Shown piece after piece: positions 8,040-15,904 of a DNA stretch of 23,071 nt. The notes beneath the pieces are model-generated. The model saw nothing but the letters and a program-made list of their open reading frames with translations, had not been told where the DNA came from and did not search any database. Every line of letters starts with the position of its first letter. Positions within the stretch are counted from its first letter, which is position 1. The DNA is from a virus: the IMG/VR virus record IMGVR_UViG_3300028388_003667, positions 1-23,071 of that record; one strand, given 5' to 3'. The translations under genes were made by a program, and so were the position numbers.

Positions 8040-8530
8040 CAGCCCATGCTCCTCTTGAAGTAGTCCATCCGGCTCTCATCCTTGAGGCGGTTGTCCTCGT
8101 ACATCATGTCCGCCTTCTTCAACGTCCCGACCGCCGTCATCGCCCCGGAGAGGAAGGCCGCGCGGGAGTTGATCTTCCCCTGGATTTTCGCCATCGCCGC
8201 CTCCGCGCGCGCCGCCGACTTCTGGCTGTTCAGGTTCGTGTTGATCGCCTCGATGTTCTCCCGAAGGTTCTCCCGGTTGCCCTTGAGCACCGCCGAGAAG
8301 CTCTCGGGATCGAGGCCGGTGATCGCCATGGAGGCGATGTTCTTCCGGGCCATTTCCTCGAAGTCGCGGCGAAGGCCGGTCTCCGCGTCCCGCGCGTCCG
8401 CGGTCGCGAGGATCGTCCCGACTTTTATCATGCCCGCCTGGTAGTCGGCCTGCGCTCTCTGGTTTGCGCTTTCAGTGATTCCGCCGAGAAACGAGCTTCC
8501 GGCGCTGACGAGGGAGAATGGATCGCACAT
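8039..8530 (-). CDS. Internal virion protein, gp14-like (MCDP family, 163 aa)
   Basis: The ATG at 8530 has GGAGCG about 8 nt upstream and begins 12 bases after the tail tubular B stop. The protein starts MCDPFS followed by a short Ala/Gly/Ser-rich hydrophobic segment (~residues 7-20), then becomes helical, with GITESANQRAQADY and many Ala/Arg/Glu heptad-like stretches. Short-tailed phage core proteins of the gp14 class commonly begin MC(D/E)P plus a small hydrophobic segment. In T7, gp14 forms the outer-membrane portion of the ejection channel. The same opening is found in the 84-aa gene at 15905-16159, and the first 14 bases spanning the start are identical (ACATGTGCGATCCA versus GCATGTGCGATCCA, differing only at base 1). 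Confidence 0.75.
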   Translation of the reverse strand: MCDPFSLVSAGSSFLGGITESANQRAQADYQAGMIKVGTILATADARDAETGLRRDFEEMARKNIASMAITGLDPESFSAVLKGNRENLRENIEAINTNLNSQKSAARAEAAMAKIQGKINSRAAFLSGAMTAVGTLKKADMMYEDNRLKDESRMDYFKRSMG

Positions 8531-8542
8531 GCTCTGCGCTCC

Positions 8543-10813
8543 TCAGAAGTAGACGTTCATGGTGATGGCCCTCATCCCGAAGAAGCCCGGCTTGTCGTCC
8601 TCCATCAGGAGAGCGACCTCGCGGCCCCATTCCCCGATGTGATATTCCCGCCATTCGTCCACAGGGATCGCGGGACCGAGAAACTCGTAGTCGGTCGCGT
8701 CGAGAACTTCCTCTCCCGCGATCGTGCCGATGGTGGTCGTCATCCAGTGGACCTCGGCGGAGACGAGGCGCTGCATCTTGCCCGCCTTCGGGCCCTGTCC
8801 CGACGCCGCGCGCGGGGGAGACATTTCCATTAAGAACGGCATGTTGATCCCGGTGACGAGTTCGGCGGCAGGAGCGTCGAGCAGGATTGGCGCTCCCGCC
8901 GCCGCCTCCCCGCCGTACGTGCCGTCAAACACGTAGGAGACGGGTTGGTCCGTCCACGGCAGGGTCCAGCCGCTGGAGATCGGGGGGTCTGCCGTCTCGA
9001 CGCGCATGGCATCGAGCTCCGGCAAGGTGTCGTCGTCGACGAAGCGAAGGATTTCGTAGGTTCCGCCGATCAGGGCGCAGGCGTAGAGATCCCCGCCCAG
9101 GGTTGCGACGGAGCAGAACTTGTTTTCGCCCTCCAAGACCCAGCTCATCCAGCCGAAGCTGTCGTCCGACCGGGAGGCGTGCAGGACGAGAAGCCTGCCG
9201 CCCGTCTCGTTGCACCAGATCGCGTAGGGCATCGCCTCGCTTCCGGAGCCGGGGTAGAGCGTACTGTCACGCGGGTTTTTCACCCAATCGCTGATCGGTA
9301 TCGAGACGTCGTCCGCGCTGTAGCCCCCGGTGGAGTTGGGGCGCATTTCCCGGAGGCGCTTTCCGGTCTCGTCGACAAAGAAGACGCCGCCGTCGAAGAC
9401 CCGCGCAGTGGTGTAGGCCGCGCCGTGCTTGGTCCCGGAGGAGAGCACCCGGATGTTCTCCTGCCAGACCGGGTTCTCGGGGTTGCCGGGGACGAAGAAC
9501 TCGCCGTCCTCGGTCATCACGATCAGGTCTTGCTGGGAGACAAGATTGACGATCCGCCCGCCGTCGCCCACGCCGTAGAGCTGGATTGCGTCCGCCGGCC
9601 CGCCCTCGCCGGGGTCGAAGTTGTAGAGATCGTTCGGGGCCGAGGCCCACATGCCATCAGGGACCGACGCGGTCGAGGCCAGCCAGAGACGGCCCTCGTG
9701 GAAAGCCGCGGTCTGAGGCCAGCCGCGCGTCTCCGAGAAGACCTGCTCTTTCACCTGAAAGATCGGATCGACCCGGAAGCACAGCACGTCCGACCCGCCG
9801 AGAAGCGCGTCGTTTGTGGCGTTCACGTTCGCGATGATCTCGAAGTGATCGGCATCGACGATCCGCTCGACGGTATAGGTCGCTGCCGTTCCGCTGGGGG
9901 CGCCGTCATGGACAGGGGCCCCGGTCAGAAGACTCGACATCTCGTCGCTCGTCTCCGTGCTCAGTCCGGCGATGAAGACTTCGTCCCCGCGCTTCAGCTG
10001 GTGGTTGAAGTAGGCGACCTCCACCCGGTTCGAGCCTTTCCTGACCCAGAACGGATTGACTTCGAGCTTCTTGGCGACGTCGCGGTAGACCTTCACGTCG
10101 GCGGTGGTCCCGTTCGTGACAGCCGTGATCTCGATTTCCCCGTCGAGGAGGCGGAATCTCTGCCCGACATGGTCGGCGGTGAAGAAGCTCTTGTTCGACG
10201 TGACCGTCCCCGTACCCGCCGCCAGATTGCCCGCCGCCTTCCCGGTCGCGGTGACAAGGTGGGTGCCGATGCTCGTCGCGGCCCCCTCCGAGGTGTAGAT
10301 CGTCAGGTCGAAGCTCAGGTCTTCGTCGAAGACGCGGAACGGGGCCTTCAGCCGGGTCAGGTCTTGCGTCTTCTCGGGCGTCCAGTCTGTCTGGGCCGTG
10401 ACCCCGACTTCCGGGACCGTCAGCTCGACCGGCACATTCGTCCCGTCCAGCGTCAGGATCGTCTCGCCGTAGGTGACGAAGTCGACGAACCAGAGCGACG
10501 TGCTGTCCCACGGCCTGCTCCGCGTGCTGATCACGCTTCCGTCGGGTTCCCTGACCCGCATTTCCCCGTCGAGGAACAGAACGAGGTACTGGCGGGCATT
10601 GTTGATGGCCCAGGGCTCGATCCGCGCGAGGCCTCCTGCGTCGAACTTGTACTCGGTGCCCCAGCGGCGGCGAATGGTGCCGTCCGCCAGCACCATCATG
10701 TTCTCGGCGTCGCGCACGGAGGCGGGGTAGGCTTTCGTGTCCTGACGGACTCTCAGGCCGCCCTTTACCCGACCGAAGCGGAAGTTGGATCGGAAGTCGT
10801 GGAGGCTCGGCAT
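8543..10813 (-). CDS. Tail tubular protein B (gp12-like, 756 aa)
   Basis: The ATG at 10813 directly follows the TAA of tail tubular A, with GGGGG in the preceding gene as ribosome site. The N-terminus (NFRFGRVKGGLRVRQDTKAYP, then AENMMVLADGTIRRRWGTEY) is the recognisable opening of gp12-type nozzle proteins, whose family usually starts by describing a 'gg...R.D...Y..g...leN..v...G...rR.Gt' pattern. The remainder is beta-rich with Trp/Tyr/Asp repeats, consistent with a propeller-like fold. At ~750 residues it is close to T7 gp12 (794). The protein would form the distal nozzle of the short tail, contacting tail tubular A and the fibres. The gene is intact, with a normal codon pattern. Confidence 0.9.
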   Translation of the reverse strand: MPSLHDFRSNFRFGRVKGGLRVRQDTKAYPASVRDAENMMVLADGTIRRRWGTEYKFDAGGLARIEPWAINNARQYLVLFLDGEMRVREPDGSVISTRSRPWDSTSLWFVDFVTYGETILTLDGTNVPVELTVPEVGVTAQTDWTPEKTQDLTRLKAPFRVFDEDLSFDLTIYTSEGAATSIGTHLVTATGKAAGNLAAGTGTVTSNKSFFTADHVGQRFRLLDGEIEITAVTNGTTADVKVYRDVAKKLEVNPFWVRKGSNRVEVAYFNHQLKRGDEVFIAGLSTETSDEMSSLLTGAPVHDGAPSGTAATYTVERIVDADHFEIIANVNATNDALLGGSDVLCFRVDPIFQVKEQVFSETRGWPQTAAFHEGRLWLASTASVPDGMWASAPNDLYNFDPGEGGPADAIQLYGVGDGGRIVNLVSQQDLIVMTEDGEFFVPGNPENPVWQENIRVLSSGTKHGAAYTTARVFDGGVFFVDETGKRLREMRPNSTGGYSADDVSIPISDWVKNPRDSTLYPGSGSEAMPYAIWCNETGGRLLVLHASRSDDSFGWMSWVLEGENKFCSVATLGGDLYACALIGGTYEILRFVDDDTLPELDAMRVETADPPISSGWTLPWTDQPVSYVFDGTYGGEAAAGAPILLDAPAAELVTGINMPFLMEMSPPRAASGQGPKAGKMQRLVSAEVHWMTTTIGTIAGEEVLDATDYEFLGPAIPVDEWREYHIGEWGREVALLMEDDKPGFFGMRAITMNVYF

Positions 10814-11428
10814 TTAGACCCCCAGCCCGGCCCGCCTGCGCCGGATGAACAGTTTCGTGTCGATCCGGCTCGGCGTGCGCCCCTGCGCGTCCCGGCTCTG
10901 CGCGCGAAGGATCTTTTTCTCCCCTTCGCTCTGGAAGTAGGCTGCGGTGCGCTCGTCTTGCGTGAGCGGCATGGCGAGAGCGCCAGCCAGCGTCAGGATA
11001 AAGGCACGGCGGAAGTAGGCGGGCCACTGGTCCGGGCCGACCGTCGCGGAGATCTCCGCCTCGACGGTGTCGGTCGAGCTCTCGGGGGTGAAAGTGGCGA
11101 TGCGGTCCTCGAACCGCTCGAACAGCACCTTCTGCTCGCCCTCGTAGACGGTGATGACGTTCAGCGTCCCGGCCGGGATCTGGTAGAGGCTTTCGTAGGG
11201 GGCCGGGGCGGGATCGACGAGGCGGGTCAGCTCCGCCCTCTGGCGCGTGAACCGCCACGGGTAGCTGCCGAGAACCTCTTCGAGGATGTTCGTGAAGTTG
11301 GTGTTGAGGGTGCGGGCTGCGAGAGACGTCTCGTCGAAATTCGAGATCGGCTTTATGCCGAGTTCGGCAAGCGCCGCGTTGGCAACCGTGACCGTGGACG
11401 TGGACGCTGCGAGCGGCGTTGCGGGCAT
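10814..11428 (-). CDS. Tail tubular protein A (gp11-like, 204 aa)
   Basis: The start is the ATG at 11428, preceded at 6 nt by AAGGGGAG. An in-frame TTG at 11446 lies inside that ribosome site region and is not needed. The protein opens with a Thr/Ser stretch, then VANAALAELGIKPI and SLAARTLNTNF, with SYPWRFTRQRAEL near residue 60. These are the classic landmarks of gp11-type gatekeepers: an early helical 'N.AL..lG...I' segment and a 'pW.fa..ra.L' core. The length matches T7 gp11 (196). It forms the adaptor ring between portal and nozzle. Its stop abuts the tail tubular B start with no spacer, so the two are translated together. Two hairpins separate it from the capsid gene. Confidence 0.9.
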   Translation of the reverse strand: MPATPLAASTSTVTVANAALAELGIKPISNFDETSLAARTLNTNFTNILEEVLGSYPWRFTRQRAELTRLVDPAPAPYESLYQIPAGTLNVITVYEGEQKVLFERFEDRIATFTPESSTDTVEAEISATVGPDQWPAYFRRAFILTLAGALAMPLTQDERTAAYFQSEGEKKILRAQSRDAQGRTPSRIDTKLFIRRRRAGLGV

Positions 11429-11447
11429 GTCTGTCTCCCCTTGCAAA

Positions 11448-11472
11448 GAGGGGGGCCGACATGGCCCCCCTC
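11448..11472 (-). terminator. Hairpin between capsid and tail tubular A, possible partial terminator
   Basis: A perfect 10-bp stem, GAGGGGGGCC with GGCCCCCCTC, closes a 5-nt loop (11458-11462). Read on the minus strand it is followed by only TTT before the ribosome site of tail tubular A, so a strong intrinsic terminator is unlikely. A leaky stop or mRNA-end stabiliser that makes capsid mRNA more abundant than downstream messages, like T-phi after T7 gene 10, would suit its place. Confidence 0.6.
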
Positions 11473-11509
11473 GCCACCGCTACGGGCTGCCACCCGCTAC
11501 GGCATTCGA

Positions 11510-11538
11510 CGCTGACCCCTCCCCATAAAGGGTCAGCG
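11510..11538 (-). terminator. Second hairpin immediately after the capsid stop
   Basis: A 9-bp perfect stem, CGCTGACCC (11510-11518) with GGGTCAGCG (11530-11538), has an 11-nt loop. On the minus strand it starts 5 bases after the capsid TGA and has no following U-tract. It may protect the 3' end of capsid mRNA or act with the hairpin at 11448-11472 as a pausing site. No gene fits in the 115 bases between capsid and tail tubular A. Confidence 0.5.
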
Positions 11539-11543
11539 CCAAC

Positions 11544-12398
11544 TCAGGTGATCGCCGGCTGCGGCGAGAGCGAGGACGACACGAATGCGCCCTTGTCCTC
11601 GATGATGACCGCGCCCATCGAGAGCTTCGAGACTGCGGCGTAGGCCGACATCGTGTTCTCGTAGCTCCAGGTGGTTTCCGGCTCCTTGTTCACGCCATGA
11701 CCGACGATGGAACGGTGCCACGCGAGGTTGGTGGCGACGTTCGCCGTGTTGCCGTCCGGCGTAGACCAGCTGATGTTCGGCAGCGGGAACCAGACGCAGC
11801 CCATCCACATCTTCGCGGTCATGCCTCCTTTGAAGGGAAGCGCATCCGCGCCGATGTAGTCGGCGTTGGCAAACTCGGAGACCTGCAGGAACTGCGACCA
11901 TGCGTAGGGGTGCAGGGCGACGAACCGCTGTCCGTCGTCGGGCACCTCGTTGATCATGAACTGGTTCACGATCCGCATCGCGTGGCCGTAGCCGAACGCC
12001 GCCGTCGCGTCTCCAAGGTCACCAGCCTCCGCGCCGGTCTCGATCGCGCCGAGAATGACGTTGTCCATGTAGGACGCCATCGCGGCAACGTGAGAGCGGG
12101 CGTGCGCCTGCCGCTCGTCGATGTTCTGCTTGAGCAGGTCAAGCTCATCGACGGCGGTCGGGACGTAGCGGTCTGCCATCGTCACCGAGACCTTGGAGTG
12201 GTCGGGGGCTTGGAACGTGTGCGTCCCCCGGCGGGTCTTGGTCTGCGTGGTCACGGTTCCGAACTTCTGGAACCATGCAGTCGACCCCTGGACGACGCCC
12301 TTTCGCGTCATGCCCATGAGGCGCGAGCCGAACTGGCGGAAATTCAGGTGAACGTCCGCGTTGTACTGCTCGATGAAACTTTCGTCGATATCGGGCAT
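11544..12398 (-). CDS. Major capsid protein (284 aa)
   Basis: The ATG at 12398 has AAAGGAG at 8 nt spacing, the best ribosome site of the operon, as expected for the most abundant protein. The sequence contains FIEQYNADVHLNFRQFGSRL at the N-terminus, DRYVPTAVDELDLLKQNID in the middle, and a C-terminal half with VALHPYAWSQFL and GMTAKMWMGCVWFPLPN. This pattern matches the HK97-fold capsid proteins of short-tailed phages (phage_capsid_2 type, recalled). It is shorter than T7 gp10 but normal for that group. It follows scaffold and gp13-like genes and is followed by two hairpins. No internal frameshift producing a minor capsid form is evident at its 3' end. Confidence 0.85.
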   Translation of the reverse strand: MPDIDESFIEQYNADVHLNFRQFGSRLMGMTRKGVVQGSTAWFQKFGTVTTQTKTRRGTHTFQAPDHSKVSVTMADRYVPTAVDELDLLKQNIDERQAHARSHVAAMASYMDNVILGAIETGAEAGDLGDATAAFGYGHAMRIVNQFMINEVPDDGQRFVALHPYAWSQFLQVSEFANADYIGADALPFKGGMTAKMWMGCVWFPLPNISWSTPDGNTANVATNLAWHRSIVGHGVNKEPETTWSYENTMSAYAAVSKLSMGAVIIEDKGAFVSSSLSPQPAIT

Positions 12399-12470
12399 CG
12401 AAGTGCTCCTTTGAGGGTTTACTCGGGTTCGCCGGGTATTCCGTCAGAAGGAGCTGGAAGCGGGTGTTCC

Positions 12471-12980
12471 CTAGTGGGGCCGCGCCTCCTCTTCCGGGCC
12501 GTCTCGCCGCACATCGAAGAGTAGCGGCTTGCCCGGATCATTATCGGGTCGTTTTAGTATGTCAAACCCTATCTTGTGGAGCCACCGCTGCCGTTCCACC
12601 ATATGTGGTGGCACCATGTTCCCGAGGAAGACCGGGAAGTGCGGCTTCCAGACCTTCACCATGTCCCGGCACAGCCGAGTGTTCTCGACCGGGTGACGCT
12701 CCGCCGCCTGCGTTCCGATAAACCAGATCGCGGCCGATCCCGGTCGCCCGGTAGGGATCGCGCCGCCGAGTCCGAGAAGCTCGTCTTCGAGCCACGCCGC
12801 CCAGATCGTCGCGAGTCCCTTTGCCCCGAGAATTGCCCATTTGGGCGTCCAGCCGGGCCTGTAGATGCCGGTGTGGCACGCCATCCACCGGACCTCGTGA
12901 AAGTCGGACTCCCGGATGTTCTCGACGAGGTAGTCGATCTCGTAGAGCGAGGCCGGGAGGATCTTGGAAAGCCGCCGCAC
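12471..12980 (-). CDS. gp13/DUF2833-like GNAT-fold internal protein (169 aa)
   Basis: The chosen start is the GTG at 12980, two bases after the stop of the 54-aa gene. A reading back to 13103 would add 41 Gln/Gly-rich residues that are the out-of-frame shadow of that gene. The protein has a GNAT-like layout: an N-terminal strand/helix with YEIDYLVENIRESDF, an Ala-rich core (TIWAAWLEDELLGLGGAI), a GTQAAERHPVENTR helix and a C-terminal ERQRWLHKIGFDI segment equivalent to the 'R.l.k.GF' end of acetyltransferases. The T7 gp13 family (DUF2833) shares this fold and sits among structural genes. Acetyl-CoA-binding residues are not clearly preserved, so catalytic activity is uncertain. It lies between scaffold and capsid rather than after the tail genes. 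Confidence 0.65.
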   Translation of the reverse strand: MRRLSKILPASLYEIDYLVENIRESDFHEVRWMACHTGIYRPGWTPKWAILGAKGLATIWAAWLEDELLGLGGAIPTGRPGSAAIWFIGTQAAERHPVENTRLCRDMVKVWKPHFPVFLGNMVPPHMVERQRWLHKIGFDILKRPDNDPGKPLLFDVRRDGPEEEARPH

Positions 12981-12982
12981 CC

Positions 12983-13147
12983 CTACCGCTTGTCCCGGCG
13001 CACCTTGCTCGAGGTCCGCTTCTTCGGCTTGCTCACCTTGCCCGGCCCCTTGGACTTGGCGTTGGCGATGCTCGAGTAGGTGTTGTTGCTCGCGGTGTCC
13101 CACGCTCTAAGGCGCTGGTCCATATGAGTTTTCGGGCCCTTGGCCAT
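12983..13147 (-). CDS. Small basic protein (54 aa), unknown
   Basis: ATG (13147) to TAG, beginning 3 bases after the scaffold stop. AAAAGAGGAAG, at the scaffold 3' end, supplies its ribosome site. The product starts MAKGPKTHMDQRLRAWDTAS and ends in a Lys/Arg/Ser tail (KPKKRTSSKVRRDKR), giving a strongly basic protein. The downstream GTG gene begins two bases after its stop. No family is recognised. Small basic proteins between scaffold and capsid could help capsid assembly or DNA condensation in the head, which is speculation. Two tight junctions and the absence of any better frame in this gap argue it is real. Confidence 0.65.
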   Translation of the reverse strand: MAKGPKTHMDQRLRAWDTASNNTYSSIANAKSKGPGKVSKPKKRTSSKVRRDKR

Positions 13148-13150
13148 GTC

Positions 13151-14050
13151 CTACTTCCTCTTTTCCGGTGGCAGCTTGACGAAGGTGTCCCATGCCGCCT
13201 GCACCTGCGCGGTGTAGGCGTCGTCCTGTCCGTAGCGCGGATCGGCCTGCATCGCCCTGATCTCGTCGCGGCTCATCGGCTTGCCGCCGGTGTTTCCCGC
13301 CCCGCTGTCGGAAAAGACGCCGCTCTCGGAGAGCTTGGAGGACAGACGGTTCATGAACTCGACGCCATCGGCGGTCTGCATGATCCGGTCGATTGTGCCG
13401 TGATCGGCCTCGTCGAACATCTTCGAGGCGAAGCGGTTTGCCGTGTCGATCTTGCCCTGCGCCTCCTCCTGCGATCCGAGTTTCTCGAACTCTGCCGCGG
13501 GGTCCGCGATGGTCTTTGCGTACATGTCGACGAGCTGCTGGAAGCCCTCCGGGGAGACGTTGTTCTCCTTCGCCCATGTGCGGAGGGACTGGTCGAGTTC
13601 CTCGCCCGGCGGATTGACGTTCTCGGGGTACTCGTAGCCGTCGATCTCGTCCGGAACGCCCAGCTCCTTGGCGTAGTTCTCCTTCACTTCCTCCATGACC
13701 TCGGCCTTCAGGTCGTCGGTCTTCTTGGAGAAGCGGGAGAAGAGGTCGTTGTAGGCTTTCGCCTGGTCCTCGACCGTCTTGTACTTGTCCTTCAGCCATT
13801 CGGGCCGGTCGCCGCCCTCACCGTCCTCGCCGCCTTCGCCCGCGCCGCTTTCGCCGCCTTCACCGCCCTCGCCCGCGCCAGAGCCTTCACCCTGCTTCGC
13901 GGGCTGGAAACCCATTTTCGGGCCGCCGTCACCGCCTTCGCCTCCTTCTCCGCCGTCGCCTTGGGTGCCGCCGTCGCCCCCGTCCCCACCTTCACCATCG
14001 GCGGGGGCAAAGAACGGGAACGGGAGGAAGGGAAGGCTCATCAGGTGCAT
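13151..14050 (-). CDS. Head scaffolding protein (299 aa)
   Basis: The ATG at 14050 has GAGAGA just upstream; a second ATG three codons in is also possible. The protein begins with a hydrophobic Leu/Pro/Phe stretch, followed by a ~70-residue acidic Gly tract made of GGEGGDGG-like units. Then comes a helical, acidic body (residues ~80-230) with PEWLKDKYKTVEDQAKAY and VMEEVKENYAKELG, the usual scaffold layout. The C-terminus has a disordered hinge followed by DPRYGQDDAYTAQVQAAWDTF and a basic KLPPEKRK end, which in scaffolds binds the capsid protein. The location just before capsid supports the call. The unusually long Gly/Glu/Asp repeat is low-complexity and may vary in length among relatives. 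Confidence 0.8.
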   Translation of the reverse strand: MHLMSLPFLPFPFFAPADGEGGDGGDGGTQGDGGEGGEGGDGGPKMGFQPAKQGEGSGAGEGGEGGESGAGEGGEDGEGGDRPEWLKDKYKTVEDQAKAYNDLFSRFSKKTDDLKAEVMEEVKENYAKELGVPDEIDGYEYPENVNPPGEELDQSLRTWAKENNVSPEGFQQLVDMYAKTIADPAAEFEKLGSQEEAQGKIDTANRFASKMFDEADHGTIDRIMQTADGVEFMNRLSSKLSESGVFSDSGAGNTGGKPMSRDEIRAMQADPRYGQDDAYTAQVQAAWDTFVKLPPEKRK

Positions 14051-14071
14051 GGGGATCTCTCTTGCTGGAGT

Positions 14072-14377
14072 TTACAGGTTTTCGCCGCGCCTGCGGCGGG
14101 TGTCGAGGATGCCGACGATCCGGCGGCCCCCTTCGAGCATTCGCAGCTCGGCGTCAGACGCGCTCGCGGGCAGAACGACCTGCGTCGTGATGGATTTCAG
14201 GTAGTCGAGGAGAAAGTCGCCGTCCGGGCCGGCGAGGATGCGCGAGATTCGCTGGTCGATCTCGTCTTCCAGGGCCTTCTTGCGGACGAAGCCGTCGACG
14301 CTGTCCTTCGACCGCTCTCTCAGTTCCTCGACCTTCTTCTCGAAGGCTCCGCTCACCCGGCTTGGATCAAGTGTCAC
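14072..14377 (-). CDS. Bbp19-like phage protein (101 aa)
   Basis: The start is a GTG at 14377 whose bases overlap the portal stop (GTGA), a coupled start. The first half is a Lys/Glu-rich helix (EKKVEELRERSKDS). The second half holds GPDGDFLLDYLKSIT and ASDAELRMLEGGRRIVGIL, which matches the short conserved core I recall for Bbp19-family proteins of BPP-1-type podoviruses, normally 65-110 residues and found beside portal and scaffold. Function in the family is not established. Its place between portal and scaffold suggests a role in head assembly or packaging. The remaining 21 bases before the scaffold start hold only a ribosome site. Confidence 0.65.
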   Translation of the reverse strand: MTLDPSRVSGAFEKKVEELRERSKDSVDGFVRKKALEDEIDQRISRILAGPDGDFLLDYLKSITTQVVLPASASDAELRMLEGGRRIVGILDTRRRRGENL

Positions 14378-15903
14378 TGCTCAAGCATTCCCTGCTCTTG
14401 GGCGGCCTGAATCTGCTCAGCCATGTTCTTCATCGCTTCCTTGATGTCCTTGGCGGAGCCGAACAGGTTCTCGTCGAGACCGTTGCGCTCGATCAGCCAC
14501 GGATGGAGGTTTTCGAGGTTGTAGGAGGCCACCGCCACCTGAGGTCCGTAGATCGCGGAACGGACCTGAAAGTCCTGCATGAGACGCTGCACGTCCCGGC
14601 CCTTCTGCGCCTGGGCGAGCGGCGAGGTCGCGACGATGTCGAGCGCCCGGCCCTTGAGCGAGGGAAGCTCGATGTCCTTGCGGTCCTGAAGGATGCGGAG
14701 CGTCCGCCAGATGTAGGGGACGATGAACTCGTAGAAGACCCGTGCGAAGCCCGCGCTCGTCCGGTGCGCGAGGTCGGCCATTCGCTCCGCCACTTCCGTC
14801 GCGGTCGCCGGGGTCTTGTTCGGGTCGGACAGCATGTCGTTGTAGAGCGCCCGCTTGATGTTGAGGCGCTGGTCCTGAAGGACGAGGTCGGAGACGTTGA
14901 AGTTGCCCCCGGACATGTTCACGGGCTGGAGCCCGTCGGTGCCGATGTCCTTGTTCAGGATCGTGCCGGGCAGAAGCTGCACGTTCTCGGAGTTGATCGT
15001 GGCCTCGTTGTCGGTCTGGTAGATGCCGATCATCGCCATCGCGGCGTTCTCGAGGATAAGCTCGACGGTCAGGTTCGTCGTGCGGATCGCGGCAAGCGCG
15101 CGGAGCAGGGGCCCTCGGCCCCAGGTCTCCCCTGCGGCCGCGGCCCAGCGGTATCCGAGAAGCGGCGACGTGCCCTGCCCGGAGAATTTCCGCTGCCGAA
15201 GGATCTCGTTGAAGTCCTTCACCACCACGTAATGGTACGAGGTTTCCACAGGCGCGAAGGGGTCGCGCTTGAGGTACTCGATGACCGTCAGCTCCTTGTC
15301 GCCCTCGTTCTGCGCGGCCTGAAGGCTCCGGGTCGCCGCCTCGGGGATGTCGTAGGTCTCCGCGAGGTCTTCGGCCTTGATGATCCGCCTGCGGAAGAAG
15401 CCGCCAAGGCTGTCGTTCACGTCCCTTTCGAGGAAGAAGTCGGTGATCGGGATGGCCCGGTGCCGGAAGGGGGCCGCGCCTCCACTATCCTCCACGGACA
15501 TGAGGCCAGTCGATATGCAAAGGTCGAACAGGGTCTCGGTCGATTCCTGCGCGAAATTGGAGGCCCAGATTTCCTCGAAGAGAAACTTCTCGATTTGATC
15601 GAGGTCATTGTTCACCGCCTTCTGGTCCCGGGCGTCGATCCCGGAGGAGGCTTGCAGCTTCACGAAGCGGGAGAACGGCGGGAACAGCCCGGCCTGCATT
15701 CGGCTGGTGAACTCGTCGACGGCGTTTGCGCCGGTCTCGTCGAAGATGTCCTCGGCGGCGTTGTTGATCGAGTTGGAGTTGAAGCGCGTCCGGTTCGGCA
15801 TCGTCAGCCGGATCGCGTCGTCGAAGATCGACTCGTGCCGCTGGCGCTCTGTTTCCGCGAGGGCGAACCTCTTCGAGATCGTCTTGGCGTCGAGATCCTT
15901 CAT
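14374..15903 (-). CDS. Portal (head-tail connector) protein, T7 gp8 type (509 aa)
   Basis: The ATG at 15903 follows the preceding stop by one base. The protein has the landmarks of the head-tail connector family (PF12236, recalled): an N-terminal helix with RQRHESIFDDAIRLTMPNR, then FDETGANAVDEFTSRMQAGLFPP and RFVKLQ. It then has GLMSVEDS, QRLNIKRALYND and a Thr-rich TPATATEVAERMADL motif near residue 370, followed by the C-terminal helical wing with IVPYIWRTLRILQDR. The length is close to T7 gp8 (536). Twelve copies would form the vertex ring through which DNA is packaged by the terminase and ejected through tail tubular A. The gene is intact. Confidence 0.92.
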   Translation of the reverse strand: MKDLDAKTISKRFALAETERQRHESIFDDAIRLTMPNRTRFNSNSINNAAEDIFDETGANAVDEFTSRMQAGLFPPFSRFVKLQASSGIDARDQKAVNNDLDQIEKFLFEEIWASNFAQESTETLFDLCISTGLMSVEDSGGAAPFRHRAIPITDFFLERDVNDSLGGFFRRRIIKAEDLAETYDIPEAATRSLQAAQNEGDKELTVIEYLKRDPFAPVETSYHYVVVKDFNEILRQRKFSGQGTSPLLGYRWAAAAGETWGRGPLLRALAAIRTTNLTVELILENAAMAMIGIYQTDNEATINSENVQLLPGTILNKDIGTDGLQPVNMSGGNFNVSDLVLQDQRLNIKRALYNDMLSDPNKTPATATEVAERMADLAHRTSAGFARVFYEFIVPYIWRTLRILQDRKDIELPSLKGRALDIVATSPLAQAQKGRDVQRLMQDFQVRSAIYGPQVAVASYNLENLHPWLIERNGLDENLFGSAKDIKEAMKNMAEQIQAAQEQGMLEQ

Positions 15904-15904
15904 G

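Noticed and set aside
8945-11515. 856-codon open frame on the plus strand opposite the tail tube genes
   Set aside because: It mirrors tail tubular A and B, has Arg/Gly/Val/Asp-rich shadow composition and no ribosome site. High GC keeps the antisense frame open.
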